DNA from: an uncultured Balneola sp.
Lineage (GTDB): Bacteria > Bacteroidota > Rhodothermia > Balneolales > Balneolaceae
Reading direction: 5' to 3'
Length of the DNA: 64,000 nucleotides
Assembly (NCBI GenBank): GCA_913058495.1
Contig: CAJXQC010000004.1
Coordinates: 62,001 to 126,000, forward strand
Every line of letters starts with the position of its first letter. Within the stretch, counting starts at the first letter, position 1. The notes below the pieces were generated by a model that searched no databases, was not told where the DNA came from, and saw nothing but the letters and a program-made list of their open reading frames with translations. This document shows positions 53,950 to 62,418 of the stretch, piece by piece. A program made the position numbers and the translations under genes.

Positions 53950-54711
53950 ATGGGCAACGATCATATCTATACAAAAAAAGAGATCAGTAAAATTCTCAAA
54001 AAAGCTTCTGAAATTCAGACGCAAAAAGATCTCTATGGTGACAGAGATGGGCTCTCGGAGCAGGAAATTCTGGAACTGGCTAATGAAGTTGGTATTGACA
54101 GAGCATCTCTTTTGGAGGCCATACATATTCATGATAAACCTGATTTTGATCAGGAATTTAAGTGGAGTAAAGTAACCTCTAAATTACAGGAAGTAACCTA
54201 TGTTGACGGGGAAATGTCTTCAGAGCAGTGGGAAGATGTTGTTCAGGAGATCAGAAAAGTGACCGGAGGAATCGGCAAGTCCGGAAAAATTGGAAAGTCT
54301 TTTGAATGGGAGCAAAGAAGGCGTGAATTTGGCTATAAGCATATTTCACTAACTCCTAAAGATGGGAAAACTAAAATTCAGTATGTCCATAACTGGACTG
54401 CAATGAAGGTCCCACTTTTATTTATCCCTGCATTTTTGGGTTCTGTTTTTATGTTAGTTGCTTTAAAAGGAATCGGACTGCCTAAATCCACGGCTGTAAT
54501 GTTTGCACCATTAGGTGGCTTGGTTGCCTTTACAGGAGGACTCACCTATCTGAAATACCATTACAACAAGGAAAAACGACGTCTTAAGAATATGATCAGC
54601 GCTATTTCAAAAAAGATAAGCTCTTCCGGAAATGCGAAGATCTCTATAGAAGACGAAGATGTTTATTCCAGTGAAAATACCGCCAACAAATCCGGAAACA
54701 GAACCCACTGA
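53950..54711 (+). CDS. Hypothetical two-helix membrane protein
   Basis: 253 aa, unrecognised family. The N-terminus (about 5-60) has a helical motif seen in several bacterial proteins, YTKKEISKILKKASEIQ followed by GLSEQEILELANEVGID, where an acidic helix ends in a GID turn. A charged middle is followed by two membrane helices (about 154-175 and 182-203) and a charged C-terminal tail. It is divergent from guaB, with about 115 bp between. No function can be assigned. Confidence 0.6.
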   Translation: MGNDHIYTKKEISKILKKASEIQTQKDLYGDRDGLSEQEILELANEVGIDRASLLEAIHIHDKPDFDQEFKWSKVTSKLQEVTYVDGEMSSEQWEDVVQEIRKVTGGIGKSGKIGKSFEWEQRRREFGYKHISLTPKDGKTKIQYVHNWTAMKVPLLFIPAFLGSVFMLVALKGIGLPKSTAVMFAPLGGLVAFTGGLTYLKYHYNKEKRRLKNMISAISKKISSSGNAKISIEDEDVYSSENTANKSGNRTH

Positions 54712-54731
54712 ATTGTCGGCGGTTTAAAACT

Positions 54732-55079
54732 TCATGCAAGAGATTTCACTTTCAACGCTTTAATAGCAGCTTCCAGAGAGCAAATTCCATCCTGAAAACT
54801 GCTTACCCAAAAGTGAACCGTATTTCTTCTTTGCTGAACAAACTGATCACAGCTGGAAAAATAGCGTTTTAATTCCTGAACCATGAAACGAACGTCATCA
54901 TAGATCTCGATCTTCAATTCATCAGGTAAATCTCCCCAGCCCATTAATTCAAAAGTCTGCTGCATTTCTATAAACTCTTGTTTGCTTTCTTTTTTGATGC
55001 GATTTAAAAGCGGAGCAACAAAAAGTTTAGTTTCTGATTTTTTAGAAATTGCCGGAGTTGTAAGTGTATGAAGTGTCAT
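54732..55079 (-). CDS. Hypothetical small protein
   Basis: 115 aa, mostly helical and soluble, no signal peptide. Features seen are ELMGWGDLPDELKIEIYDDV and QRRNTVHFWVSSFQDGICSL. I do not recognise a family. An 18-bp palindrome lies 47 bp upstream, so it may be under control of a specific regulator, possibly of the Crp/Fnr type. It is convergent with the membrane protein gene at 53950-54711. Confidence 0.55.
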   Translation of the reverse strand: MTLHTLTTPAISKKSETKLFVAPLLNRIKKESKQEFIEMQQTFELMGWGDLPDELKIEIYDDVRFMVQELKRYFSSCDQFVQQRRNTVHFWVSSFQDGICSLEAAIKALKVKSLA

Positions 55080-55126
55080 GATAGTTGGGTTTTGTTTTAT
55101 TGTTTACCCAAACTTAATCATACAGA

Positions 55127-55144
55127 GTGACAGCATAGTGTCAC
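55127..55144. promoter_or_regulatory. Palindrome GTGACA-N6-TGTCAC, candidate Crp/Fnr-type operator
   Basis: A perfect inverted repeat of 6 bp arms lies 47 bp upstream of the small gene's ATG. The GTGA...TCAC arms resemble sites of Crp/Fnr regulators. It also sits 25 bp 3' of the MarR gene, but no T run follows on that strand, so an operator is favoured over a terminator. Confidence 0.4.
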
Positions 55145-55169
55145 CCTATTAAAAATAAATTTCCTTCTA

Positions 55170-55601
55170 CTATTTTACACCATTGATAGAGTTTAATGCC
55201 TCAATAAGTAATTCAATTTCTGTATTTTTCTTATAAGGAAATAAATCTAAAGCCTTTTCCTCTGCTGATTCTGTTGCATAGCCATGAACTTTCTTCCCGC
55301 TATTTGTCAATCTAATTTTACTCTTCTTGATATCCACAGGGCTGTCTTCAGGCTCAATAAGTCCGATTTTTTCGAGTTTTGGTAGCTTACGGGTCAGATC
55401 TGTAGTTGAAATTCCAGCTTGTATAGCAAGTTCAGCTCTTTCCATTTGATGGTTTTTTGCTTTATTCAACACATGAAGGATAATATAATCATCCAATCCA
55501 ACTCCATTTATGCCCAATCTTGCATCAAATCTTCTTCTGATTTTTGATTCTATTATTGAAAGGTCTATGAAAAATTGAAGTTTTGCGCTTAATTCGTTCA
55601 T
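55170..55601 (-). CDS. MarR-family transcriptional regulator
   Basis: 143 aa. The winged-helix part is visible as VGLDDYIILHVLNKAKNHQM, RAELAIQAGISTTDLTRKLP (recognition helix) and KLEKIGLIEPEDSPVD with the wing KSKIRLTNSGKKV. MarR proteins act as dimers that repress promoters and respond to small molecules. A palindrome with suitable spacing lies 39 bp upstream in the divergent gap with the exbD-type gene. Ligand is unknown. Confidence 0.9.
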   Translation of the reverse strand: MNELSAKLQFFIDLSIIESKIRRRFDARLGINGVGLDDYIILHVLNKAKNHQMERAELAIQAGISTTDLTRKLPKLEKIGLIEPEDSPVDIKKSKIRLTNSGKKVHGYATESAEEKALDLFPYKKNTEIELLIEALNSINGVK

Positions 55602-55639
55602 GTGTTTAAAATTAAGTTATAGTAATCACTCACATATTC

Positions 55640-55655
55640 TAGCATTAAGATGCTA
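55640..55655. promoter_or_regulatory. Inverted repeat TAGCAT-N4-ATGCTA, candidate MarR operator
   Basis: A perfect 6-bp-arm palindrome in the divergent gap between the marR-type and exbD-type genes. The position would let the MarR protein control itself and the neighbouring gene. Confidence 0.4.
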
Positions 55656-55716
55656 AGGTATCGCCTTTAAATAATGAGTTTATAGATAGTACAACTTTAT
55701 AATTAAAGGAGTTACT

Positions 55717-56256
55717 ATGTTTAATAATAAACCAATCCGTGAAAAAGCTACTATAAACGGTTCTTCAATGGCTGATATCGCTTTTCTGCTACTCATCTTT
55801 TTCTTAGTTACTACAACCATCAATGTAGATACCGGGATATCTTTAGTACTGCCTCCTCCTATTCAAGATGACAGACCTCAAGTACATGAAAGAAATCTTA
55901 TGAATATTCTTGTAAATGCAGAGGGGTTGATCCGAATGGATGACAAACCTGTATCGATCGAAGAAGTAAAACCACTTCTCAGTGAATTCATCAATAACAG
56001 AGGAAAAGATCCTGAACTGTCAGATTCTCCCCAAAAAGCAATTATATCCTTAAAAACTCAGCGAGAAACACCATACAAGGTTTATATAGATATGCTTGAT
56101 GAAGTTATGGGAACTTACAAAGAACTCAGAAATGAGGCCGCTATTTCAGAATTCGGAATTGAATTCAAATCGCTTGTTAACAACAGTACGCAAAAACAAT
56201 TGATTATAAGAATGTATCCCAAAAATATTTCGGTCGCGGAAACAGCTGAAAACTAA
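55717..56256 (+). CDS. ExbD/TolR-family biopolymer transport protein
   Basis: 179 aa. The single N-terminal helix has the key Asp in GSSMADIAFLLLIFFLVTTT, followed by a periplasmic domain (SLVLPPPIQDD, NILVNAEGLIRMDDKPV). ExbD works with ExbB as a proton-driven motor for TonB or Tol. No ExbB gene is adjacent, so the partner must be elsewhere. A clear AAAGGAG Shine-Dalgarno sequence lies 5 bp before the ATG, unusual in this window. The end overlaps folD's stop by 4 bp (convergent). Confidence 0.9.
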   Translation: MFNNKPIREKATINGSSMADIAFLLLIFFLVTTTINVDTGISLVLPPPIQDDRPQVHERNLMNILVNAEGLIRMDDKPVSIEEVKPLLSEFINNRGKDPELSDSPQKAIISLKTQRETPYKVYIDMLDEVMGTYKELRNEAAISEFGIEFKSLVNNSTQKQLIIRMYPKNISVAETAEN

Positions 56257-57146
56257 TCAACAGGATAAATACTCTTCTTGGCAGCAAGGAGAGTATTTTT
56301 CATCAGCATTGCTACCGTCATAGGTCCTACACCACCCGGAACCGGGGTGATCCAGCTGGCTTTTTTCTTTACGGATTCAAAATCTACATCTCCAACTAAC
56401 TTATACCCTTTTTCGGAAGTCTCATCAGCCACTCTGTTTATTCCTACATCCACAATAACAACGCCTTCTTTCACCATTTCTGCTTTTACCAGATGAGGCT
56501 GACCCGCAGCTACGATCAAAATATCCGCATTAATGGTATGCAAGGTAAGATCTTTGGTATATTTATGACAAATAGTTGTAGTTGCTTTTCCTGAGGAATT
56601 CTCTCTGGAAAGCATCGTTGCCATCGGTGATCCTACAATATTACTGGCACCAATAACAACTGCATGTTTAGCTTTCACTCCAATGCTGTAATGTTTGAAT
56701 AATTCCATCACACCGGCAGGAGTACAACTTTTAAAGCAAGGTTGATCCAATGATAATCTGCCCACATTCATAGGATGGAACCCATCCACATCTTTTCGGT
56801 GATCTATGGTTTCAATCACATCATGAGAACTTAAATGTGACGGTAAAGGAAGCTGAACTAAAATTCCATCAATAGAATCGTCAGTATTGTATTCCCGGAT
56901 CAAAGCTTTAAGCTCCTTCGCAGAGATCGTATCCTGTAATATTTCCGTTTTGGTTTCAATACCAACATCCTCGCAGGCTTTCGTTTTGGCGCCGGTATAC
57001 ACTCTTGAAGCAGGATCATCACCAACCAACACTACTTGCAGAAACGGAGCTCTGTTGCCTTTAGCTTTCCAGTCAGAAACATCTTCTCTCACACGATCTC
57101 TGACCAGTTCTGCTACTTTTTTACCATCAATGATTTCTGCACTCAT
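56253..57146 (-). CDS. folD: Bifunctional methylenetetrahydrofolate dehydrogenase/cyclohydrolase
   Basis: 297 aa. Motifs: QVVLVGDDPASRVYTGAKTK (active-site Tyr/Lys region), DGILVQLPLPSHLSS, KDVDGFHPMNVGRLS, AVVIGASNIVGSPMATML (NADP site) and TPVPGGVGPMTVAMLMKNTL. It interconverts methylene-, methenyl- and formyl-tetrahydrofolate in the cytoplasm, feeding purine synthesis. It starts 1 bp after the response-regulator stop. Confidence 0.97.
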   Translation of the reverse strand: MSAEIIDGKKVAELVRDRVREDVSDWKAKGNRAPFLQVVLVGDDPASRVYTGAKTKACEDVGIETKTEILQDTISAKELKALIREYNTDDSIDGILVQLPLPSHLSSHDVIETIDHRKDVDGFHPMNVGRLSLDQPCFKSCTPAGVMELFKHYSIGVKAKHAVVIGASNIVGSPMATMLSRENSSGKATTTICHKYTKDLTLHTINADILIVAAGQPHLVKAEMVKEGVVIVDVGINRVADETSEKGYKLVGDVDFESVKKKASWITPVPGGVGPMTVAMLMKNTLLAAKKSIYPVD

Positions 57147-57147
57147 G

Positions 57148-58521
57148 CTATCGCTCTATATTATATTTTTTCATTTTGTTGTAGATGTGGCTGCGTTGTA
57201 AGCCCACCGCATCAGCAGTTTGTGAAATATTCCAATCGTTCTTTTCGAGTTGTTTTACTAAAAATATTCGCTCTGCAGTTTCTTTAAAATCCTGGAAGTT
57301 ATCTGTCTCATCTGCTAGTCCGCCAAGATCTTTTCCATCTATTTCTTTCGACTTTAAAACACTTTCAACTGATTTTTTATCGATCAAGCCATCTGAAGAC
57401 AAGATACCTAATCGTTCTACTGCATTATATAGTTCACGAACATTTCCTGTCCATTTTCTTTTCTTGAGTGCTTTTAATCCCGAATCATCAAATTCTACAG
57501 ATGAAAAACTGATGTCAGTTGATTTTAGCTTTTCAAGACAGGATCTGGCAATTAAAGGAATATCTCCGGCTCTTTCATTTAAACTGGGAACTTCGATAGG
57601 AATTACACTGATTCTGTGAAAGAGATCTTCTCTGAAGTTTCCTTCTTTAATTTCTGATTCAAGATCTTTATTCGTAGCGGCTAGAATCCTTACATCGACT
57701 TTGATTGATCCATTTCCTCCAACCCGCGTAATGGTATTTTCCTGGAGAGCCCGAAGCACTTTTGCCTGAGCTTCTAAACTCATATCACCTATCTCATCCA
57801 GAAAAAGTGTTCCTCCATCAGCTTGCTCGAACTTACCAATTCTTTGCTCATTAGCGCCGGTAAATGCCCCTTTTTCGTGGCCAAAAAGTTCGCTTTCCAA
57901 TAATTCAGAAGGAATTGCTGCACAGTTTACTTCTACAAATACTTCTCCACTTCTCGGGCTTTTTTCATGGATCCATTTTGCTACCAACTCTTTTCCGGTT
58001 CCGTTTTCGCCCGTGATCAAAACTCTGGATTGAGTCGGAGCTACTTTATTGATCATTTCTTTGATCCTGTTAATAGCTTTGCTCTCTCCAACGATCTCCT
58101 GAATCTTTGGAAGCTTTTTTCTGATCTGCCTTACTTCTTTTGCCAGATCCTGTTGCGAAAGTGCATTTCTGACTGTGAGAAGTAATCTGTTCAGATCAGG
58201 TGGCTTTTCAAGAAAATCGAAAGCTCCCATTTTTGTAGCTTCTACTGCAATATCAATGGTGCCATGACCAGAGATCATGATTACGGGAAATTCAAAACCA
58301 GCCGTTCTTATTTGTCGAAGCGTTTCGATGCCGTCAATTCCTTTCATTTTGATATCCAGAAACAACAAATCGAAATCATTTTTGGAGATCAACTCTAAAG
58401 TTTCCGTACCACTTTCAGCCAGAGAAACTTCATAATCTTCGAATTCAAGAATTTCCTTCAGAGTGTTTCGAATACCTCTTTCATCGTCTGTAACTAAGAT
58501 ATGTGGTTTAGATTTCGACAT
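57148..58521 (-). CDS. Sigma-54-dependent response regulator, NtrX type
   Basis: 457 aa. The receiver domain (about 1-125) has VTDDERG, the phospho-Asp in LLFLDIKM and Lys in LEKPP. The AAA+ core has the Walker A GENGTGKELVAKW, the sigma-54 contact loop GAFTGA and LFLDEIGDMSLEAQAKVLRA. The C-terminal Fis-type helix (ISQTADAVGLQRSHIYNKMK) closely matches NtrX proteins. It should activate sigma-54 promoters after phosphorylation. No histidine kinase is encoded nearby. It lies between the dacB-type and folD genes with gaps of 12 and 1 bp. Confidence 0.93.
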   Translation of the reverse strand: MSKSKPHILVTDDERGIRNTLKEILEFEDYEVSLAESGTETLELISKNDFDLLFLDIKMKGIDGIETLRQIRTAGFEFPVIMISGHGTIDIAVEATKMGAFDFLEKPPDLNRLLLTVRNALSQQDLAKEVRQIRKKLPKIQEIVGESKAINRIKEMINKVAPTQSRVLITGENGTGKELVAKWIHEKSPRSGEVFVEVNCAAIPSELLESELFGHEKGAFTGANEQRIGKFEQADGGTLFLDEIGDMSLEAQAKVLRALQENTITRVGGNGSIKVDVRILAATNKDLESEIKEGNFREDLFHRISVIPIEVPSLNERAGDIPLIARSCLEKLKSTDISFSSVEFDDSGLKALKKRKWTGNVRELYNAVERLGILSSDGLIDKKSVESVLKSKEIDGKDLGGLADETDNFQDFKETAERIFLVKQLEKNDWNISQTADAVGLQRSHIYNKMKKYNIER

Positions 58522-58533
58522 GGCTGAATCTAA

Positions 58534-59973
58534 TCAATATTTTTCATACAGATATTGCAAAATCTGCTGATGAGAATTATCTACGGAACGTACTTTTCCT
58601 GCAAAATGATTGGTCGCTAAACTGAATACAATTTGTTTTCCTGATCGGGTAGTCATGTAACCACTTAGTGTCCTCACCCCACTGACATACCCTGTTTTTG
58701 CACGGATATTATTATACAATTCTGTTCCTTTAAACCGATGGGCAATGGAACCGTCAATTCCTGCAACCGGAAAGCTGTCATAAAAAACATCCCATTCATT
58801 ATGGGATTTCATCGAATACAGCAACGTGCTGATGTTCCCTGTTGTGGTATAATTCCCCATTGCTAAACCGGAACCATCGTTCATTTTCACCAAATTGGTA
58901 TCTACTCCTTGTTCCGTCAGAAAAGTTCGGACTTCTTTAATACCGTTTTCGAATGTACCCGGAATTCCCTGCTCTTCAGCTGCCAGAGTTTTCAGCATCA
59001 TTTCTGTGTAGAAGTTATCGCTTTCCTTATTTGCCCATTTTATAAGTTCTGAGAGTGGCTTGGAAGAATGAGAAGCCAGGATAATATCTTCATCATAATT
59101 TTTTGGAGTAAGTTCAAATTCAAAAACTTCTTGAGATCTTGTTCTATAGCCTTCATTAATTAAAAAACTTTCGAATGAGCCAACAAAAAAATGCTCTGCC
59201 CCTGAAATAGATAATGACTCCTTTTCTATATAACCTTCAGGTAATGAGCTCCTTAATAGAATCCTATTACTACCAGGATATCTTCTATAATATTCATCGT
59301 AATCATTACTCCGTGGAGAGATTTTTTGTTCATTTATGAACTCTGCAAATGCAGCGTATTTTGGAAGCCAACTTATTGATGGTTTTTCTCCCACTCCATT
59401 GTCAGCATTTACTGTTAAATCAATTGCATTATTATTGAATGAAAGAGGACTTATTTCAACTCCATAATAAAAACTTAAGTCTTCCCAACTCCACCCTTTA
59501 GGATAAATTTCATCATCAAAGTAACTTATGTCAGATTGTATTTCTCCATTTATTACTTTAATTCCAAAATCAAAAAATTGGGATACAAACGAATTGAAAA
59601 CATAGTCTTGGTCTCCATCGTACAAAAACCCACTTATACTTGGATCACCAGAACCTTTGATAGTTAAATAGCCTTGCCAGGTCGAATCTACAAGCTCACC
59701 GTCTCCATAAATATTGGTGGTGTATCTGAAATCACTTCCTAACCGATCCAAAACTGCTGCCAGTGTATATAATTTCTGATTGGATGCAGGGATGATAAGT
59801 TTATCAGAATTGAAGTTTTCCAGTTTATTACCGGATTCATCCAGAACAGTTAATGACCAAAATGCTTCCTGATTGGGCAACGTTTCCAATAGCTGCTCAA
59901 GATCCTGTGCCGATAATGAAACAGATACAATAAACGAGAAAAATATAAGCACTAAGGTTCTTAACAATCTCAT
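58534..59973 (-). CDS. dacB: D-Ala-D-Ala carboxypeptidase/endopeptidase, PBP4 type (S13)
   Basis: 479 aa with a signal peptide (LVLIFFSFIVSVSLSAQ). Active-site motifs of the S13 class are visible: SNQK (Ser64, Lys67), a second-motif ESDN (in NKESDNFYTEM), and KTG in RAKTGYVSG near residue 425. It removes terminal D-Ala or cuts cross-links in the periplasm. D-Ala it frees could feed the D-amino-acid oxidase in this window, though that is a guess. It follows the PtsN-like gene by 1 bp. Confidence 0.93.
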   Translation of the reverse strand: MRLLRTLVLIFFSFIVSVSLSAQDLEQLLETLPNQEAFWSLTVLDESGNKLENFNSDKLIIPASNQKLYTLAAVLDRLGSDFRYTTNIYGDGELVDSTWQGYLTIKGSGDPSISGFLYDGDQDYVFNSFVSQFFDFGIKVINGEIQSDISYFDDEIYPKGWSWEDLSFYYGVEISPLSFNNNAIDLTVNADNGVGEKPSISWLPKYAAFAEFINEQKISPRSNDYDEYYRRYPGSNRILLRSSLPEGYIEKESLSISGAEHFFVGSFESFLINEGYRTRSQEVFEFELTPKNYDEDIILASHSSKPLSELIKWANKESDNFYTEMMLKTLAAEEQGIPGTFENGIKEVRTFLTEQGVDTNLVKMNDGSGLAMGNYTTTGNISTLLYSMKSHNEWDVFYDSFPVAGIDGSIAHRFKGTELYNNIRAKTGYVSGVRTLSGYMTTRSGKQIVFSLATNHFAGKVRSVDNSHQQILQYLYEKY

Positions 59974-59974
59974 T

Positions 59975-60445
59975 TTATCCCGGAAAATATTTTTCTTCTT
60001 CTTCCTGAAATGCTTCTAGTATTTGTTGGGAACTTTCGCAACTAAAAACCTGCTCCCGGAATGTTCCACTATTCATTAATCTTGAAATCCTGCTTAGCAA
60101 CTTAATATGAATACTGTTCTTTTCATTCGGTCCTACCAATAAAAATACCAATCGAACCGGAGTGTCATCAACAGAGTTAAATTCAAGTGGTTCTTTAAGA
60201 ACAGCAAAAGCGCCGTGGTTTTCTTCTACAAGCTCTGTCTTACAATGCGGAATGGCTAAGCCTTTTCCCACGCCTGTTGACATCACCTGCTCTCTCTCCC
60301 ACACTGCGTCTTTAACTTCCTGTAAATGCTCAGCGCCTATCTTTTCGCTTAAAGAATCTACCAAAACTGAAATCAATTCCTGTTTATTACTTACTTCAAG
60401 CTCAGAAAGAATAGTTTCGGGTTTCAATAATGAGAATAGGTTCAT
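59975..60445 (-). CDS. PTS EIIA-type protein, PtsN-like
   Basis: About 156 aa from ATG 60445 (MNLFSLLKPETIL); an in-frame ATG 66 bp upstream adds residues without family similarity. The EIIA-Fru/Ntr fold has the phospho-His in KGLAIPHCKTE. The rest (WEREQVMSTGVGKGL, LVFLLVGPNEKNSIHIKLLS) matches PtsN, which has regulatory rather than transport functions. No other PTS gene is in the window. It opens an operon with the PBP4, NtrX-type and folD genes. Confidence 0.88.
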   Translation of the reverse strand: MNLFSLLKPETILSELEVSNKQELISVLVDSLSEKIGAEHLQEVKDAVWEREQVMSTGVGKGLAIPHCKTELVEENHGAFAVLKEPLEFNSVDDTPVRLVFLLVGPNEKNSIHIKLLSRISRLMNSGTFREQVFSCESSQQILEAFQEEEEKYFPG

Positions 60446-60564
60446 CTGTAGCTTGTTAAATATTGGGATTTCAAGTCTTGGAATATAGCCAGTTGAACGG
60501 GAATCAATCAAAGATTATTTGTTTGATTTTGGGCAACTCCGATACTAAATCCTTAAACTAGGGT

Positions 60565-61233
60565 ATGGATTGGTTACAAGGCACAATTACTATTTTTAAA
60601 AAGGATCTGAAGACAGAGTTCAGAACCCGGTTTGCATTCAATATGGTGATAGCCTTTGTAATATCTGCTCTTCTTCTGATCATGTTCACACTAAAAGCTC
60701 AGGAACTTAATCCAACTCCAAAAAGTGGTTTAATTTGGATCATCGTTTTATTTGCAGCTCTTTCATCGTTGGGAAGAAGTTTTATTTCTGAGACAGATAA
60801 AAACACCTACAACCTGTTGCGAATTTATGGCTCGGGCACATCTGTGTTTTCTGGAAAGCTGCTTTACAACATCGCTTTTAGTTTTGTAATTAATACTTTC
60901 ACGTTCGGTATTTATATTTTTTTGGTTGATCTTACAATTGTTTCCTGGAGTTCTTTTTTAACGATCCTGATTTTTGGAACCATTGGGTTATCAGGTGTTT
61001 CTACAATGATCGCTGCTATCGTTTCTCAAGCTGACAGAAAAGGAGCTATTTTTTCAGTACTGACCATTCCGCTTTTTATTCCATTTATTCTGTTACTGAC
61101 AAGCATCACAAAAAGTGCGTTTATTGACGGATCTTCAGAAGGATTTACAAACGATTTTTCTGCATTAATTGGTTTTATTGGAGTTACTATAACAGCCGGA
61201 ATTTTACTATTTGAATACATTTGGGAGGAATAA
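60565..61233 (+). CDS. ccmB: Heme exporter protein B, CcmB
   Basis: 222 aa, six membrane segments, with the CcmB pattern FKKDLKTEFRTRFAFNMVIA, LIWIIVLFAALSSLGRSF, KLLYNIAFSFVINTFTFGIY and QADRKGAIFSVLTIPLFIP. CcmB is the membrane part of the ABC transporter for cytochrome c maturation. The ATPase ccmA and other ccm genes are not adjacent here. The stop is immediately followed by the TTG of the delta' gene with no gap. Confidence 0.9.
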   Translation: MDWLQGTITIFKKDLKTEFRTRFAFNMVIAFVISALLLIMFTLKAQELNPTPKSGLIWIIVLFAALSSLGRSFISETDKNTYNLLRIYGSGTSVFSGKLLYNIAFSFVINTFTFGIYIFLVDLTIVSWSSFLTILIFGTIGLSGVSTMIAAIVSQADRKGAIFSVLTIPLFIPFILLLTSITKSAFIDGSSEGFTNDFSALIGFIGVTITAGILLFEYIWEE

Positions 61234-62418
61234 TTGAATATTTCGTTCGGAAATAATCGTCTAGTTGGACAAAAAAGAGCCAAAAGCCAGATCGAGAGAA
61301 TGCTTACTTCGGGAAGGGTTAGCCATGCTTATCTGATTTCAGGAGCTCCGGGAGTTGGAAAAACCGCTTTTGCTTTAGCCTTTGCCGAAGCAATAAATGG
61401 AGTTAGTAATATTTCAGATTTAGGAGAGTATCAGAATTCCAAAAAGTCGTCTTGGTTTTCCCATCCTGATATCCATGTATTTATTCCTAAGCCTACTTCA
61501 GCTAAAGCAGAAGAACTAAGAGAAAGACTCGAATTACTTTCGGAAGATCCATATGAGATCATAAACTTCGCTCAGCGTCCTTCTCTTCATGACGACAGTT
61601 CCTCCAAAAACTTACAGGCATTTTATCCCATCGATTATTTCAGAGATGAGATCAGGCCGGTGGCAAAACTCCGCCCCAACGAAGGAGATCGTGTTGTAGT
61701 AATTATGACACAAGTTGAAACGATGAGAAAGGAAACAGCAAATGCCTTTCTTAAATTACTGGAAGAACCTTCAGATCGTCTGATGTTTATCCTGACCACA
61801 GAAAGTTATGAAAGCCTTCTCCCCACTATTACTTCACGATGCCAACATATTCCTTTAGGAACTTTAACGCAGCTAGAAGTTGAACAAGGGTTAACAGATA
61901 TTGATAAAATTTCTCCCGAGGATGCTGCGTATTTAGCCCGTGTTTCCAATGGAAATTATGCCGCAACCCGCTTTTTTGATATAGGTAAACTGAAACAGAA
62001 TCGTGAGGAAGTTGTAAAATTTCTTCGCTATTCTTTCAGTCAGGACGCAACGGCTCTTTCAAAGATCTCGCAAGACTGGCAAAGTTCAAATAGTATTGAA
62101 GGAATGATTGCGATTACCAATTTACTGGAAATGTATATTCGTGACTTGATTATCTTCAAAGAAACTGAGAATGAAACATTGATAACTAACGTTGATCAAA
62201 TAGATTCCATAAAGAAATTCGTGGAAGCTTTAAGTGAAGCTAAACTGGAAAAAATGCTTTCCCATATTGATGAATGCCGCCCAATGCTCAGACAGAATGT
62301 TTCTCCAAAATTAATATTCGTTGTTCTCTCATTCAGGTTTTCAGCATTAATGAGAGGTTTAGAACCTTATATACCGGAAAGTGAAAACTGGAAACATTTA
62401 CCTGCATTTGTAGAATAA
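61234..62418 (+). CDS. holB: DNA polymerase III delta' subunit (clamp-loader ATPase)
   Basis: 394 aa, started at TTG. The strong GGAGGA Shine-Dalgarno sequence (61224-61229, inside the ccmB end) supports this start. The RFC-like domain has RVSHAYLISGAPGVGKT (P-loop near residue 40), later VIMTQVETMRKETANAFLKL and LEEPSDRLMFILTTES, the region where delta' and tau/gamma bind DNA clamps. It is part of the replisome in the cytoplasm. It overlaps dapF by 1 bp. Confidence 0.88.
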   Translation: MNISFGNNRLVGQKRAKSQIERMLTSGRVSHAYLISGAPGVGKTAFALAFAEAINGVSNISDLGEYQNSKKSSWFSHPDIHVFIPKPTSAKAEELRERLELLSEDPYEIINFAQRPSLHDDSSSKNLQAFYPIDYFRDEIRPVAKLRPNEGDRVVVIMTQVETMRKETANAFLKLLEEPSDRLMFILTTESYESLLPTITSRCQHIPLGTLTQLEVEQGLTDIDKISPEDAAYLARVSNGNYAATRFFDIGKLKQNREEVVKFLRYSFSQDATALSKISQDWQSSNSIEGMIAITNLLEMYIRDLIIFKETENETLITNVDQIDSIKKFVEALSEAKLEKMLSHIDECRPMLRQNVSPKLIFVVLSFRFSALMRGLEPYIPESENWKHLPAFVE

